Positions 44,084 through 54,599 of a stretch of 64,000 bases of DNA are shown piece by piece (the stretch's first letter is position 1; every line of letters starts with the position of its first letter). The notes beneath the pieces are model-generated. The model worked only from the letters and a program-made list of their open reading frames with translations. It was not told where the DNA came from and searched no databases. Source of the DNA: Saussurea involucrata (Eukaryota > Streptophyta > Magnoliopsida > Asterales > Asteraceae). A program made the position numbers and the translations under genes. The stretch is from contig CM066317.1 in assembly GCA_033807775.1 (NCBI GenBank), forward strand, positions 32,057,870 through 32,121,869, given 5' to 3'.

Positions 44084-44982
44084 ACGAATCCAAACAAAAC
44101 GCCTACATCCCGTCGTAACCGACCGGATACACCGCAACCGCAAGAAGACCCGGAGCTTGGTTTTCAAGCGTTTTCACAACAAGATTATCATCCGCAATTT
44201 TCGCAACAATTTCCGCCACAATTTTCGCAACAATTTCCGCAACAATTTTCGCAACAATTTTCGCAACAATTTTTGCAACAATTTCCCCAACAATTTCCGC
44301 ACAATATTCCTTACCAATTTACACGTCCCGGTTTGATTCAACAAGGTTTTACTCCGGCCAACTACCATCTTCCTTCACCCGCAATCGATCTCGACGACGA
44401 CAATCCACAAGGTTTTACTCCGGCCAACTACCATCTTCCGGAAACCCAAGATTCTATCCCGCACACACCACAATCCATCTTCACACAACAATCTATCCCG
44501 AAACCATCAAACCCGACACCAACGAGAAAAGGAAAAAACAACTTGGGGTTGCTTTCACTCACGAACAAGCTTGGGAAGTCCTCAAAAAATGTCCAAAATG
44601 GGGAGTCGTTCCAACGATGACGACAACTTCATCGCGGGGTTCAAAACGTACCAAACCTTCCGATGAAGACGTCAACAAGGTCGAGCAACTTCAACGACCC
44701 ATAGGGAGAAACAAGGCAAAAAAAACATCAACGAGTAATACGAGTGGGTCGAATACGAACGAAAGTGTTACTCATCAGTTGTTGACGACCATAGGCTCGT
44801 TCAACGAGCATATTGAGGATACAATGGAGTACAAAATGAAAAAACTCGAACTCGAACGAGAAAAACGATATCAACAAGACTTCGAGTTTTTCATATCCTC
44901 GCATGATCATCTTTCGGGAGACGCTTTGAGGGCTACTTTAGCGAGAAAAGAGAAAATTAAAAAATATCATAATTTTGTGTAA
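44084..44982 (+). pseudogene. PIF/Harbinger ORF1 accessory protein, decayed (SANT domain deleted, start lost)
   Basis: The frame begins where a start would be expected but reads ACG (44084), then NPNKTPTSRRNRPDTPQPQ. A run of about ten 12 bp repeats follows, encoding QQF(S/P) (about 44190-44300), then GFTPANYHLP twice. The first frame ends in a TPTRKGK-like stretch. The continuation switches to another frame near 44520: QLGVAFTHEQAWEVLKKC, then WGVVPTM, a Gln/Thr/Ser-rich part and a coiled, charged tail ending ALRATLARKEKIKKYHNF. This is the usual C-terminus of PIF ORF1 proteins, often mislabelled glutathione S-transferase T3-like. The Myb/SANT DNA-binding domain that should lie between is missing. 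ORF1 normally works with the transposase in binding element ends. Confidence 0.78.
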
Positions 44983-45184
44983 TTTTGTATTTTGTAGTTT
45001 TTATTTTTTTAGTGTTTTGTATTTTGTAATTTTTATTTTTAATGAATGATATGAATTTTTATCTTATTTTTATTTATTAAAAAATATATAAATATTTTTA
45101 CTTTGTTAAATAATTAAATGTATAAATAAAAGAATTAAAAAAAATGAGGTGGCAAGAGGGTTTGAGAGCGTACGGAAGGCCTTA

Positions 45185-45740
45185 TCCCTCCAATCAGACA
45201 CCTGTTCAAAAATTCGTCTTCTCGAGATGACGATTCATGCTCCATCGACAACGATTCAAGCTCTCAATAAGGGTTCAACATTCACCAAATGCAAGAAACG
45301 CACCCTAAGGGTTCAACATTCACCGGTTCAACACTTGATGTTCAAATCCATCTTCTCCATCGCTTCATTTCCCCAATACCAAAACTTCCATCTTCTCAAA
45401 GCAACGATTCAGGTACGTCTGAGTTTAGGGTTCTGTTGTTCGACTTTATGCTCTGTGCTGGTTCGTTGTTTCTTTCCCAAAATCGATTTTATTTTCTGGT
45501 TTTTGATCGATTTATGCTCTGCGGCTTTCGTTGATTATAGGTTGCATTGTTGGTTGATGCAGAGAAGATATGGAAGTAGAAGAAGCCAAGAAGGTCGAGG
45601 TAGAATCCCAGTGTCCGCCGGAGCAACCCGTCGCCGCCGCCGAGAAGCAAGAGGCAAAAGCTCTCGTCCCAGTTGAAGAACCACTTGTTTCTGATGAAAA
45701 ACCCACACCGATGATTCTAAAGCCCTCATCGTCGTTGAAA
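45185..45740 (+). pseudogene. Head of an unidentified gene: 5' UTR with intron and a 57-codon first coding exon
   Basis: A UTR-like exon ends at 45412 (GATTCAG|GTACGT). The intron ends at 45562 (GATGCAG), and ATG 45570 opens MEVEEAKKVEVESQCPPEQP, an acidic, Ala/Pro-rich start. It runs to a GT donor at 45741 (TTGAAA|GTAAGT). The composition recalls remorin or patellin N-termini, but no defining domain follows. No convincing downstream exon was found: the only exon-like block (47079-47117) has an immediate stop. It is consistent with a gene fragment picked up by the Helitron. Function unknown. Confidence 0.45.
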
Positions 45741-48154
45741 GTAAGTATTGGTTTTCAATTTTCAGATCAAAAATTTAGGGTAAAAAGATTGGTTGAATAC
45801 TTGAATTGAAGAATTGGGTTTATCAAGATTTATGCCCTCTAACTGTTTTATGAGATCACTTTTTACGTTTTTACCTATTTTCGAGGTTAAAAGCTTTGAG
45901 CCCTAATAACCCAATAAAGTTGGCTTCAACAACTAGATTGAGATGTTCTAATGTTTATTCACAGTTAGATAATGTAATTCAGTAATTTTGATTTAGCAAA
46001 CCATGTGTTTGGAAAAGCTACATTTGAGAAAGTGGTTTAAAAGTTTTCTGTGGTTTATAAGTCGAAACTCTTCTGTGATTTTGATTTAGCAAACCCTTAA
46101 GTTCAATTTTCTGTTGTTGTTATCTTTAACTTCATACCTCTCAACTCTCTTTTTCTTTTTGTGTTTGTGTTGTACTTTTTTCTTGGTAATTCAAGTTACA
46201 TATACATACAATGTTTGGGTATCTGTACATAGACCCAATGTAGGAATCCATGTTGATGCTTTATGCATCAGAGGCTACACTAAGGCCCTGCAATTTTGGT
46301 TGCTTAGATGTCAATCACCCCCATGTGATCAAAAATAGTTATCCTATGTATGAACCCACATATCATTTCCTGTAGAAATGAGCAAATTATACATTTAAGG
46401 TGTCTACATTACTCACAGTATAAATGGAATTTTATCTGCGATCTGTCAACTATATCAAACGACTTATCTGAGTTCCCAGTTAATATCTACATATTCCATC
46501 ATATCTGCAAATATTTTAGATTTGAATAAATATTTTAGAAAGAATGAATGTTTAATATGTTGATTTTGAAATTAGAAATAAAAAATTGCCTTAGAAAAGT
46601 ATGCATTATTTGTATGCCATTTGTCCTCAGATGCACATATATCGATCATTCCAAGCTACAATGTTTGGGTTGCATTGGATTTGGACCAACACCACAGTAG
46701 TTTTTGAATGATGATATTATTTATAAAAAATGCTTTGCATTTTATAAAAAATAGAATTTTACATCGTTAGCAGCAGGAACCTTCTTTCCAACCATCTTAG
46801 AATGTGGTTATTCATCCACATTGGTACCTCTGCCTCTAATGACCTGTCAAAATCAAGGCTACATAGAAGGGAAAATATCACCAAGATGTTAAACAAGCAA
46901 ACACTTTTTCTTGTGGTGTTTTCTAGAACCATATCAAGTACCCTTTAGACTTAGAATTGTGTGCCTCTCCTTGATCTCTTGACTTGTTGGCAATTGCTAC
47001 TTTGTTTTTCCTTGAATCACATGTGCTGATGAACTACTTTTCATCCTAATACTTTTCTTATCTTTTGTTACATTGCAGAGAGGATGAATCTGAATTATGA
47101 ACACTGCACCCTTGAAGGTAAAATAAGTTACCGGTGAACTTGTATTTCCTACCCTCAAATAATCATAAATGAGTCGTTTTTAGGAACCCTTAGATACGTT
47201 GATCAACGATTTTCGAAAATCTATAGACTATCGGTTCCTGAAAGAACTTTAGAAACTTCGTTATGACGATTTTGTAAAGTTCGTTATTTAACAATTTTGA
47301 TATCTAAAAATAAATGCTATTGTAATTCTAAGACCATGTTCGCATAAAACACATTCCAAAGAATACATTTTAACCCACTTATTTATCGTAAGAGCTTATT
47401 GGATAAGGAGTGATCAGTTTTTAGATGCACAACAATAAAAATGATGACAATATTAACCACTTATTTGTTGGGCATTGAGTTTTAGTATTACCTGTCCATT
47501 GTTGTTGTATTTTTCTTAACACCCCGCCTGAGTGTGTATATCATGCTTGGTTCATTGAGTTCACAAGAACAAAAAACTGAAGAGGCCATGCATCCTTGAA
47601 GCAATGTGTTTGCCTGTTTTTTTTAATTAAGTTATCGTCTATTTTACTACTGTGACAAAGTGAGATTGACATCCAAAATAAAGCTTTAGACCCCATACCT
47701 GATCTTGTATTAATCACTTGTTTTGATGGTTCATTTTTTTAAAGCTTTTGGTATTGGTTCTACATTTCACATTTTGCTATCATTATCTAAATTTCTTTTT
47801 GGGTTACAATTGTTAGTGAAACATGTTCTAATCTAATGGGGTTAAATTTATATTTTGATTGTTGTCACTTAGGTTGACCTACACATGGTTGTCCCTGCCA
47901 CTTAGCCAAGGAATACTTCCATTCTTGTTGCAGCAGTTGGCGTTGATATTGGGAGTGAACCATCAAAGAAACTTGGATGGATGGTGGATGTGGTGGTGGC
48001 CATCAAGTTAAGTTCCCTATTAGGTGTGGGTGTAGTCTCTTGATTGCTTAGGCTAAATTAATGCACGTGTAAATTTTATGTACATAGATTTTGATTTTGA
48101 ATCAGATATATACCAATATGTTTGATTAAGTTTTTTTGATTTACAATAAAATTG
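45741..48154. other. Intron-like or captured non-coding DNA inside the Helitron
   Basis: 2.4 kb, AT-rich, with stops in all frames. A splice-like block at 47079-47117 and an open stretch near 47939-48010 (AVGVDIGSEPSKKLGWMVDV) may be exon remnants but match nothing I know. Confidence 0.35.
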
Positions 48155-48377
48155 ACATCCCGCCGCATTGCGCGGGCACTTACTTTATCATTTTGGGTAT
48201 TTACCTGGTACGAGCATGATTAGGATGTAGAGTCTTATCCAGTAAGTAAACTGGGTAAATTGTTGCATAAGATACCGATTTAATGGACTTTGATCTCACC
48301 CGGTAAAATAAGTTAAAGAGTTGTGACTTTTACCTGCGGCAAGCACTTAGTGTCGACACCCCCTTAGCTTTTGTCAT
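48155..48377. repeat. Helitron-like hairpin without CTAG, then a copy of the CTTACCCGG repeat
   Basis: ATCCCGCCGCATTGCGCGGGCACT (around 48157-48180) closely resembles the Helitron 3' hairpin at 51007-51030 but lacks the CTAG end. 48180-48370 is a diverged copy of the block at 4071-4267. Confidence 0.5.
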
Positions 48378-48810
48378 ATGTGGATAGACATAGTGGCTGC
48401 AGCGGGTACCGTGTCGGTTCAGGGACCGGCTTGTTCGTGTTCAGGTGCGGGTTGGTTTGCCAGCGGTGTGTGTCGTCTGTGTGGGGTAAGCTGCTGGTTG
48501 GTTAAGCCAACAGCTGTGTATAGCATCAGCAGCTTTTGCATTCATCTGCGGCGTTTGGGCCATCAGTGGGATCTCGTCTTGGGTCGTGAGTGCGGCGGTG
48601 GTTTGTTTCTGGTCAACCGGGGCTATAAAATCGGGTTTAGCTGTTCTTTCTTTGGTTCTGTTTGGTTTTGTTGTTGTTGTGCTTGTCTCTCTTTTTGTTT
48701 TGTTTTGCTGCTGTTTGTTTGGGACAGCTTTTTGGTTTGTGGCTGTTTGAACTTGGTGGTTGTAGCTTTTTGGTTGTTAATTAAAGTTTGCTTTTCAAAA
48801 AAAAATAAAC
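48378..48810 (+). mobile_element. Possible LINE 3' tail with poly(A)
   Basis: A GC/TG-rich stretch ends TTAATTAAAGTTTGCTTTTC followed by an A-rich tail (48798-48809), a style seen at 3' ends of plant L1 LINEs. The open frame across it (48378-48851) is Cys/Phe/Leu-rich and has no reverse transcriptase or RNase H motif. The call is stylistic. Confidence 0.3.
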
Positions 48811-48921
48811 AAACAAGTTGGGATGGTCAAAGTGTTGAAATAGTTTGGTAAGCTTTTGCTATTTTTTTCCCCGCCAAAATGCATCACATTAACATGCATG
48901 TGTCTAATTACATATTTGTAA

Positions 48922-50885
48922 GGCCATCAGTACCCCATCCCTCTATCTTTCAAAGATTCCAGCTCCACATCAGCGCCACATCAGCTTTTCTCAATCCCTC
49001 ACTCAATCCCTAAACACCCTTACCCCATTCCCTCAAACCCTTTTGTCACCTCATTTATTTTAATTCTTTTATTTATACATTTAATTATTTAACAAAATAA
49101 AAATATTTATATATTTTTTAATAAATAAAAATAAGATAAATAATAAAAATTAAAATTCATATCATTCATTAAAAATAAAAATTACAAAATAAATTTAAAA
49201 ATCTACTCGTCGTCATTGTTGGGAACTTGGATACGCCAAATATGTTCGACCAAATCCGACCGAAGGTTATTATGAGTGTCCCGGTTTATAACTTCTCGAA
49301 CATTTGCCGCGCGTTGTGTCTCACTGATTTGGCTTTCGATATCATCCGTGAAAAAGTCGTTTTCCACGTCACCACAAATAGCATGGTTTTCGTCTTCGAG
49401 TATCATATTGTGTAATATGACACAAGCGTACATAATGTTTGCCAATCTTGAGAGTTCCCATCCGCGTGCCGGGTTATGAAGTATATGCCAACGTGCTTTA
49501 AGCACGCCAAAAGCTCGTTCAACATCTTTACGTGCGGATTCTTGCGCGGACTTGAACTTTTGTCGTTTAAGGTCTTGTGGGCACGTAAATGATTTTACGA
49601 AAGTAGCCCATTCCGGATATATCCCATCCGTTAGATAATATCCGTGCTTGTAGGTGGCTCCATTCACCTCAAAAGGGCACTCGGGTGCTTTTCCATCGTA
49701 TACATCGTTGAAGATGGGCGACTGATTGAGAACATTGATGTCGTTGTTGGAACCGGCAACAACAAAGTATGCGTGCCAGATCCATAGATCTTGAGAGGCC
49801 ACTGCTTCTAGCATGATTGTTGGGTGCTCATGACCACCTCTCATGAATTGACCTCGCCATGCATTCGGACAATTTGCCCACGCCCAATGAGTACAGTCTA
49901 TGCTGCCGAGCATGCCGGGAAATCCGTGTTTAGCTTCATGCGCGGCGTACAACTTCTGAATATCAATAAAAGTAGGCTTGCGTAAATATTTTTGACCATA
50001 CAGTTCAATAATACATGTGCAGAATTTGTACAGACAATCACGTGACGTTTTCTCTCCCATACGGATGTACTCGTCAAGTGCGTCAGCACTTACTCCATAC
50101 GCCAAATGCCGAATAGCGGAAATACACTTTTGTATCGGAGAAAAACCTTGTTTAACTAACCCGTCAAACCGAAGTCTAAAATACCGATACCCTACTTCTA
50201 AATCTTCAACTATTCATTCGAATAGTTGTCTGCTCATCCTGAACCGCCGCCTAAACATATCCGGTGTATAAATCGGGTTGACACCAAAGTAGTCCCGCAT
50301 AAGCCGCTCGTTTGCAGTTACTCGACCTCTTTCAATGTTTGCGGCCCTCTCTCTTGTTGACGATGAGGCGGTGCTACCATACAGCGATTGTGCAGTCTGT
50401 CGAAAAATTTCCCTTTGTAGATTCAACAACTCGTCGGTGTCTACGGATGATGATGATGCGGTTGGTGAATCGGGTTGTGGCGAATCCATATTGTTTAAAA
50501 TATAGAGAATGGAAGAGTGTTTGAGAGAGTTTGAGAGGTGTGAAAAATAAGAGGTTGAGAGAATTTGAGAGAGTTTGAGAGGTGTGAAAAATAAGAGGTT
50601 GAGAGAATTTTAGAGAGTTTGAGAGGTATGAGAAATAAGAGGTTGAGGGTTAAATATATAGTGGGATTAAATTGAGAAAAAAATTTATTTATTTTTGTTT
50701 AAAAATAGCCGTTCAACGGCATTATTTTTAAAAATTAAATAATTTTTTTTTAATAAACCTTCGGGATGAATCGGGATCCCGAACCCGGAATCCATCCCGC
50801 CCCGCCATCCCCGCAAGGGCCGTAGCCCATTCCCGCTGAGCCCGAAGGCATCCCGAGCCCCATCTTTCGCCGGGTACGGATGGCC
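48922..50885 (-). mobile_element. PIF/Harbinger element carrying only the transposase
   Basis: 1964 bp with ends GGCCATCAGTACCCC and GGGTACGGATGGCC, flanked by TAA at 48919-48921 and 50886-50888. The right part contains a G/C-rich terminal region, then a (CTCTCAAACTC)-type repeat in the leader (50520-50640), then the transposase gene on the minus strand. Both ends are homologous to those of the ORF1 element at 43775-45181. Confidence 0.88.
49203..50489 (-). pseudogene. PIF/Harbinger transposase (DDE, HARBI1/ALP1-like), single in-frame stop
   Basis: One frame of 428 codons starts at ATG 50489 (MDSPQPDSPTASSSS), interrupted only by TGA at 50216-50214 (codon 92). The N-terminal part (YFGVNPIYTPDMFRRRFRMS) is the usual helix-turn-helix-like start. 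The DDE core follows: GSIDCTHW (first Asp), then YYLTDGIYPEW (second Asp), and finally KDVERAFGVLKARW (Glu), ending VPNNDDE. All three catalytic residues are present. The family cuts and pastes PIF/Harbinger elements at TTA/TAA sites. An internal ATG at 50105 could start a 300-residue product that keeps the catalytic core but lacks the N-terminal part. Apart from the nonsense codon the gene looks well preserved and hence recent. Confidence 0.92.
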
Positions 50886-51165
50886 TAATGTGAGTTATTC
50901 TTCTGCATTTTTAGAAGACTCGTGTATTTTGTGTAAAAGTTAATAAGTGGCTATCGCGATGAAATCACATTCTTTTTCTAAATCTTGTTTTATAATTGAA
51001 TTTTGTATCCCGCTGCATCGCGCGGGTACTCAACTAGTTAGCATTAAAAGCGGTACATAAAATTTCATTAGTTGTTTTTAAGTAATTAACATTAAATAAC
51101 GATACATAAAGCTTTAGGGGTTGTTTTTAAAAGTTTTCCATAAATGCTTTATAATATAGTATATA

Positions 51166-51786
51166 TATATATGTGTGTGTGTGTGTGTTCATACGATCCT
51201 AGACCCTATTCCGTATAAAATTGATCAGATTTATTTATGCAACAATACATCTCATATATATAAAAAAATAGATTGATAAAAACCTTTTAAGTTCGAAATT
51301 ATAGGTTACTAATATTTTTAACCATGATTTTAAATTAATTTTCAATACTTAAAAAAAAATGGACTGAATTACTAAAAAAAATACTCCTCGTTAGTCAAAA
51401 AAATAGAAATTATAAGTTCTATATTTTATATATTAGAAAAAACTAACATTTTATTTATTTATATGTAAAATTCAAAAAATAAAATAAAAATAAAACAAAA
51501 AGAACTCAAGCGTATATATAAAATATTTTATTTATTATCAATAATTCATATTAATTGTACATAATAAAATGAGATACTATAAATTGATATTAAATATAAT
51601 ACAAATAAAATAAATAACAATTTAAAATAAATAAAATATAATACAAATAAATAAAATAACAAAAACAAAAAAAATACACAAAAAGACAAAAAAAGGAAAA
51701 AAACAGAAAAATGTAATGATGATATAAAGGGTTGGGGTGCGTTAGCAATGCTTAGGGTGCCATTAGCCTACCCCTTAAAAGAAACT
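51166..51786. other. AT-rich non-genic stretch with (TA)n(TG)n
   Basis: 51158-51187 is a compound TA/TG microsatellite. The rest is very AT-rich and shows no gene. Confidence 0.5.
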
Positions 51787-53023
51787 TGACGGGTGTCGAG
51801 CCCGACAAATAATATAAGTCCTATTACCCCAAATTACAACCAAGATTGCAATAGTGGCAGGTAGGGTCAATTCCACAGGGATTGGATGTGAAAGCAATAA
51901 ACTTCTACGCTTTATGTAAAAAAAGGGGGGTTGGATTTATATAACAGACTAAACATGAAATTAAAGCGAAAATAAATAATTATAAATTAGCAATGAGTGT
52001 AAACCATTGACCGGATCGTATATCACAGACTTGTCCTTAAAAAGATTTTTCTCATTTTATTTCCAGAATGGCTCGAGTATCGATACGCATCGATACACCG
52101 TTTGTCAAACGTCAATTAGCACGAGAAGCTCAGTAACTAATTTCTAACCGGTTAATCTAATCTAGTTACGAACATAGATTTCAATTACCGGTTGCTTTTA
52201 AGATTACACAAACACCTTTCCTAGCCGATGATCGACACCGACCATTTAGACTAGATTAAGCAAACTCACAACACTAAAATTAATCAGACGCCCAATCAAT
52301 TGAAGTATTATTTGCTACTGAATAGAATTTAGAACAATTACGGATTCACAATTCTATCTAGCAATTCACAATTAGGTTTTAACAATTCGAGGGTACCTAC
52401 TCAAATTAACCGACCAGACCGTGATAAACGATTAATTCAAAGTTTGCATAAATGAAAATCAAATGATAGTAAATAATGTAACAAGTCTCAACACAATCCG
52501 AGCCAAAAGGTTACAGACTCATTGCTTGAAAATAAAAATTACCTAAGGAAAATAATTTTAAACCTAATCTAAATTACCTACTAAAAGAAGAGAAGAGATT
52601 CCTCAATCGTCTCCTGCACTCCTCCTTCTTCGTTGTTTTTTGTATTGTCTTTCATTTCGTTCGTTGCTTCTTTTCTATTTATAGAAATAGAAATGGAGAA
52701 GATGGCATCGAAAAATGTGCCACCTTATCACCTATCTTCAGCAACTTGAACAAACTTCAATTGTTTGGGCGGTGGTGTTTATTTCAGGAGTGCCTCTGTG
52801 GGCACTTGATTTTCCAGTGTGTCCGCAGTGGGCACTGGCTGTATACAGAACGTCTCAAAATCAGCTTTTTGCATTAGATTACATCTTTTTATTTATTTTT
52901 GATCTTAATTGGTTCTTCACAAATAAACATCAATTTAAATTAATAGGGGTATTTTAAATATCTAATTAACTTTATTTTTAGGGTAAACTTGATATAAAAT
53001 GTATATAAAATTAGCACTTATCA
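51787..53023 (-). repeat. 3' LTR (full length, 1237 bp) of the tRNA-Asp-primed element
   Basis: Left copy on the plus strand. It contains a roughly 720 bp block (about 52205-52925) that is absent from the right LTR, so it shows the full LTR. Confidence 0.88.
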
Positions 53024-54599
53024 AATTCCCACACACTTAGATCATTGTCCGTCCCGACAATGACTTAAGTTAGCACGTGGTATAAAAATCGAATCCAACG
53101 AGAGTGTCAACACCTATAGCATTTAATGAACTCGAGATTTGCAACTTAGCATAAAAAAGTGAGCACACACGATCAAAAACACAAGCTAATCACGAGAACT
53201 CTCACGAATGGGATAACTGAAGGAACACTCAATTCACTCTTGGATCAAAGTGTATCACTCAAATCGTCACTACACTAGCATATACCTACCATAAGCTTGA
53301 AAAGTCTCTCACCCTCCACTACTTGGATGTAATACATGCATATAAATCAAAAGGGCTTTTTAAAGGGTTGTAGGCTTTGGGTAAGGTAGGGATATAATTT
53401 GGGAAAAGTGGCTAAAGACCTTACACCAATGGAGAAATCGGTTCTTCGACATTGATATATATATTTTTTTCAACGAAGGACTTTAGATATTTGTCTTTGA
53501 AGCACATTTCCCTTTGGATGATAAGGAATAGAGACTAAACGCTTATAATTAATCTTATCATCACTTTCGTCGTCTTTCTTTCTTTCTTTATTTTTTTTCT
53601 TTGACGACATATTTTTTTCTTTCTCTCATATTTCTTTTTAATTATTTTTCTTTCCCAACGTGTATATGTCCTATTTTTTAGCATATGGGAATACCGAGAC
53701 ACTCCATTGGTGGTTGATTGGGTGAGTCGTGTTTGGTTTGGTTTATAATGTGGGTAGCAAAAGACATAGGCTAAGGCTAAAAAAGGTGCACAAATTGGAT
53801 AATAATAACATAAGGGTAGGCTTAAGGCTAATGAGCTAAAATAAAAATGAGAAAACGATGGCCTTTATCATATTTATTAGCATGTAAATATCATGTAATC
53901 TTAAGGAGAGACAAATCAAGTTCTAGAGATACACAACTAGGCATGACGTAATCATACAAGAAATGAATTCGAGACTAATTTAAATGTTTAGTCTAATAGG
54001 CTCAAAGTCTCACGGTGTTAAAGCTAGTGCAAGAGATTAACAAAAGTCTAACTTAAACCGGTATACTACTACAAATCAACTCTAAGTGCTATCAATCAAG
54101 TTCAATCATGCTATACATGCATCCAAACTCATTGTCATCAACCATTTAAGCTCATTAAAACCGTGCTAACACATTTTCAAAACGAACAACGACCCACGTT
54201 TAAGCACAAATTTTGCAAAAAAATGCAAAAATTTACCCCTAAAAACATTTATCTACCCAAATCATGCAAATAACCCCCACCCCCACTTAATTCCTACATT
54301 GTCCTCAATGTATTCAATATATAGGACACTCTAAGCAGTAAAAGAAAGGGGGAACAAAAAAAACTCCCCAGATTCGGTGAGTGGCCTCCAATGTAAGAAT
54401 CCGTGAAGATGGGTACGTTCATTTAAGCTCCATTTCGAGAAGGAAATCCTGAAAAATATGGATAAGAGCTAAGAGCGAAATTGAAGAATCTAACGAAAAC
54501 AAGTAAATGACATAAAGCAAAGACAAGAAATTGAAAGTCGTGGGTTGCCTCCCACGCAGCGCCTTTTCTTTACTTCTTTGGCTAGACGCCTTTCACATT
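53024..54599 (-). other. 3' untranslated interior of the tRNA-Asp-primed element
   Basis: Non-coding, with CTTTCTTT-rich and AT-rich stretches. It replaces the pol region an autonomous relative would carry. Confidence 0.6.

Larger units (their letters stand above)
43775..45181 (+). mobile_element. PIF/Harbinger element carrying only ORF1 (no transposase)
   Basis: 1407 bp from GACCATCCGTAGCGC, after TTA 43772-43774, to GTACGGAAGGCC, before TTA 45182-45184. Its leader (AACGGCTA..., CAATTTAATC.CACTATATAT, CTCTCAAACTCTCTC) and its 3' end (AATGAATGATATGAAT..., AAATGAGGTGGCAA) match those of the transposase element at 48922-50885 read in the opposite direction. Confidence 0.85.
43607..51037 (+). 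mobile_element. Inner Helitron (plus strand), 7.4 kb, carrying gene pieces and two PIF elements
   Basis: The 5' end is TCTATACTATCTTATAATAC after A (43606), the classic Helitron start. The 3' end has stem CCCGC...GCGGG (51009-51026), then CTAG (51034-51037), then T (51038). No Rep/helicase is encoded. Contents: a PIF element (43775-45181), a gene head (45185-45740), an internal hairpin like its own 3' end (48155-48180), a LINE-like tail and a second PIF element (48922-50885). The internal hairpin leaves open that the body is a merger of two Helitrons. Confidence 0.65.
43422..51165 (-). mobile_element. Outer non-autonomous Helitron (minus strand), interrupted by an inner Helitron
   Basis: On the minus strand the 3' end is a stem GCGAT/ATCGC (43433-43452) followed seven bases later by CTAG (43425-43422) and T. 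The 5' end lies near 51165 as the degraded TATACTATATTATAAAGC. Its own body is only about 300 bp (43426-43606 and 51038-51165), and the rest is the inner Helitron inserted between A and T. Its 5' TC is eroded into a TA repeat. Confidence 0.6.

Noticed and set aside
45570..45740. Remorin or patellin gene
   Set aside because: Only the acidic first exon resembles those N-termini; no remorin coiled coil or SEC14/GOLD domain follows, so no name was given.
49227..50524. Plus-strand open frames over the Harbinger transposase
   Set aside because: Antisense shadows of the transposase frame, which carries the conserved catalytic motifs.
43775..50885. One 7.1 kb two-gene PIF/Harbinger element with ORF1 and transposase at opposite ends
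   Set aside because: Each half has its own terminal inverted repeats and TTA/TAA duplication (45181/45182 and 48921/48922), and each carries a copy of the same 3' non-coding end; two elements explain the data better.
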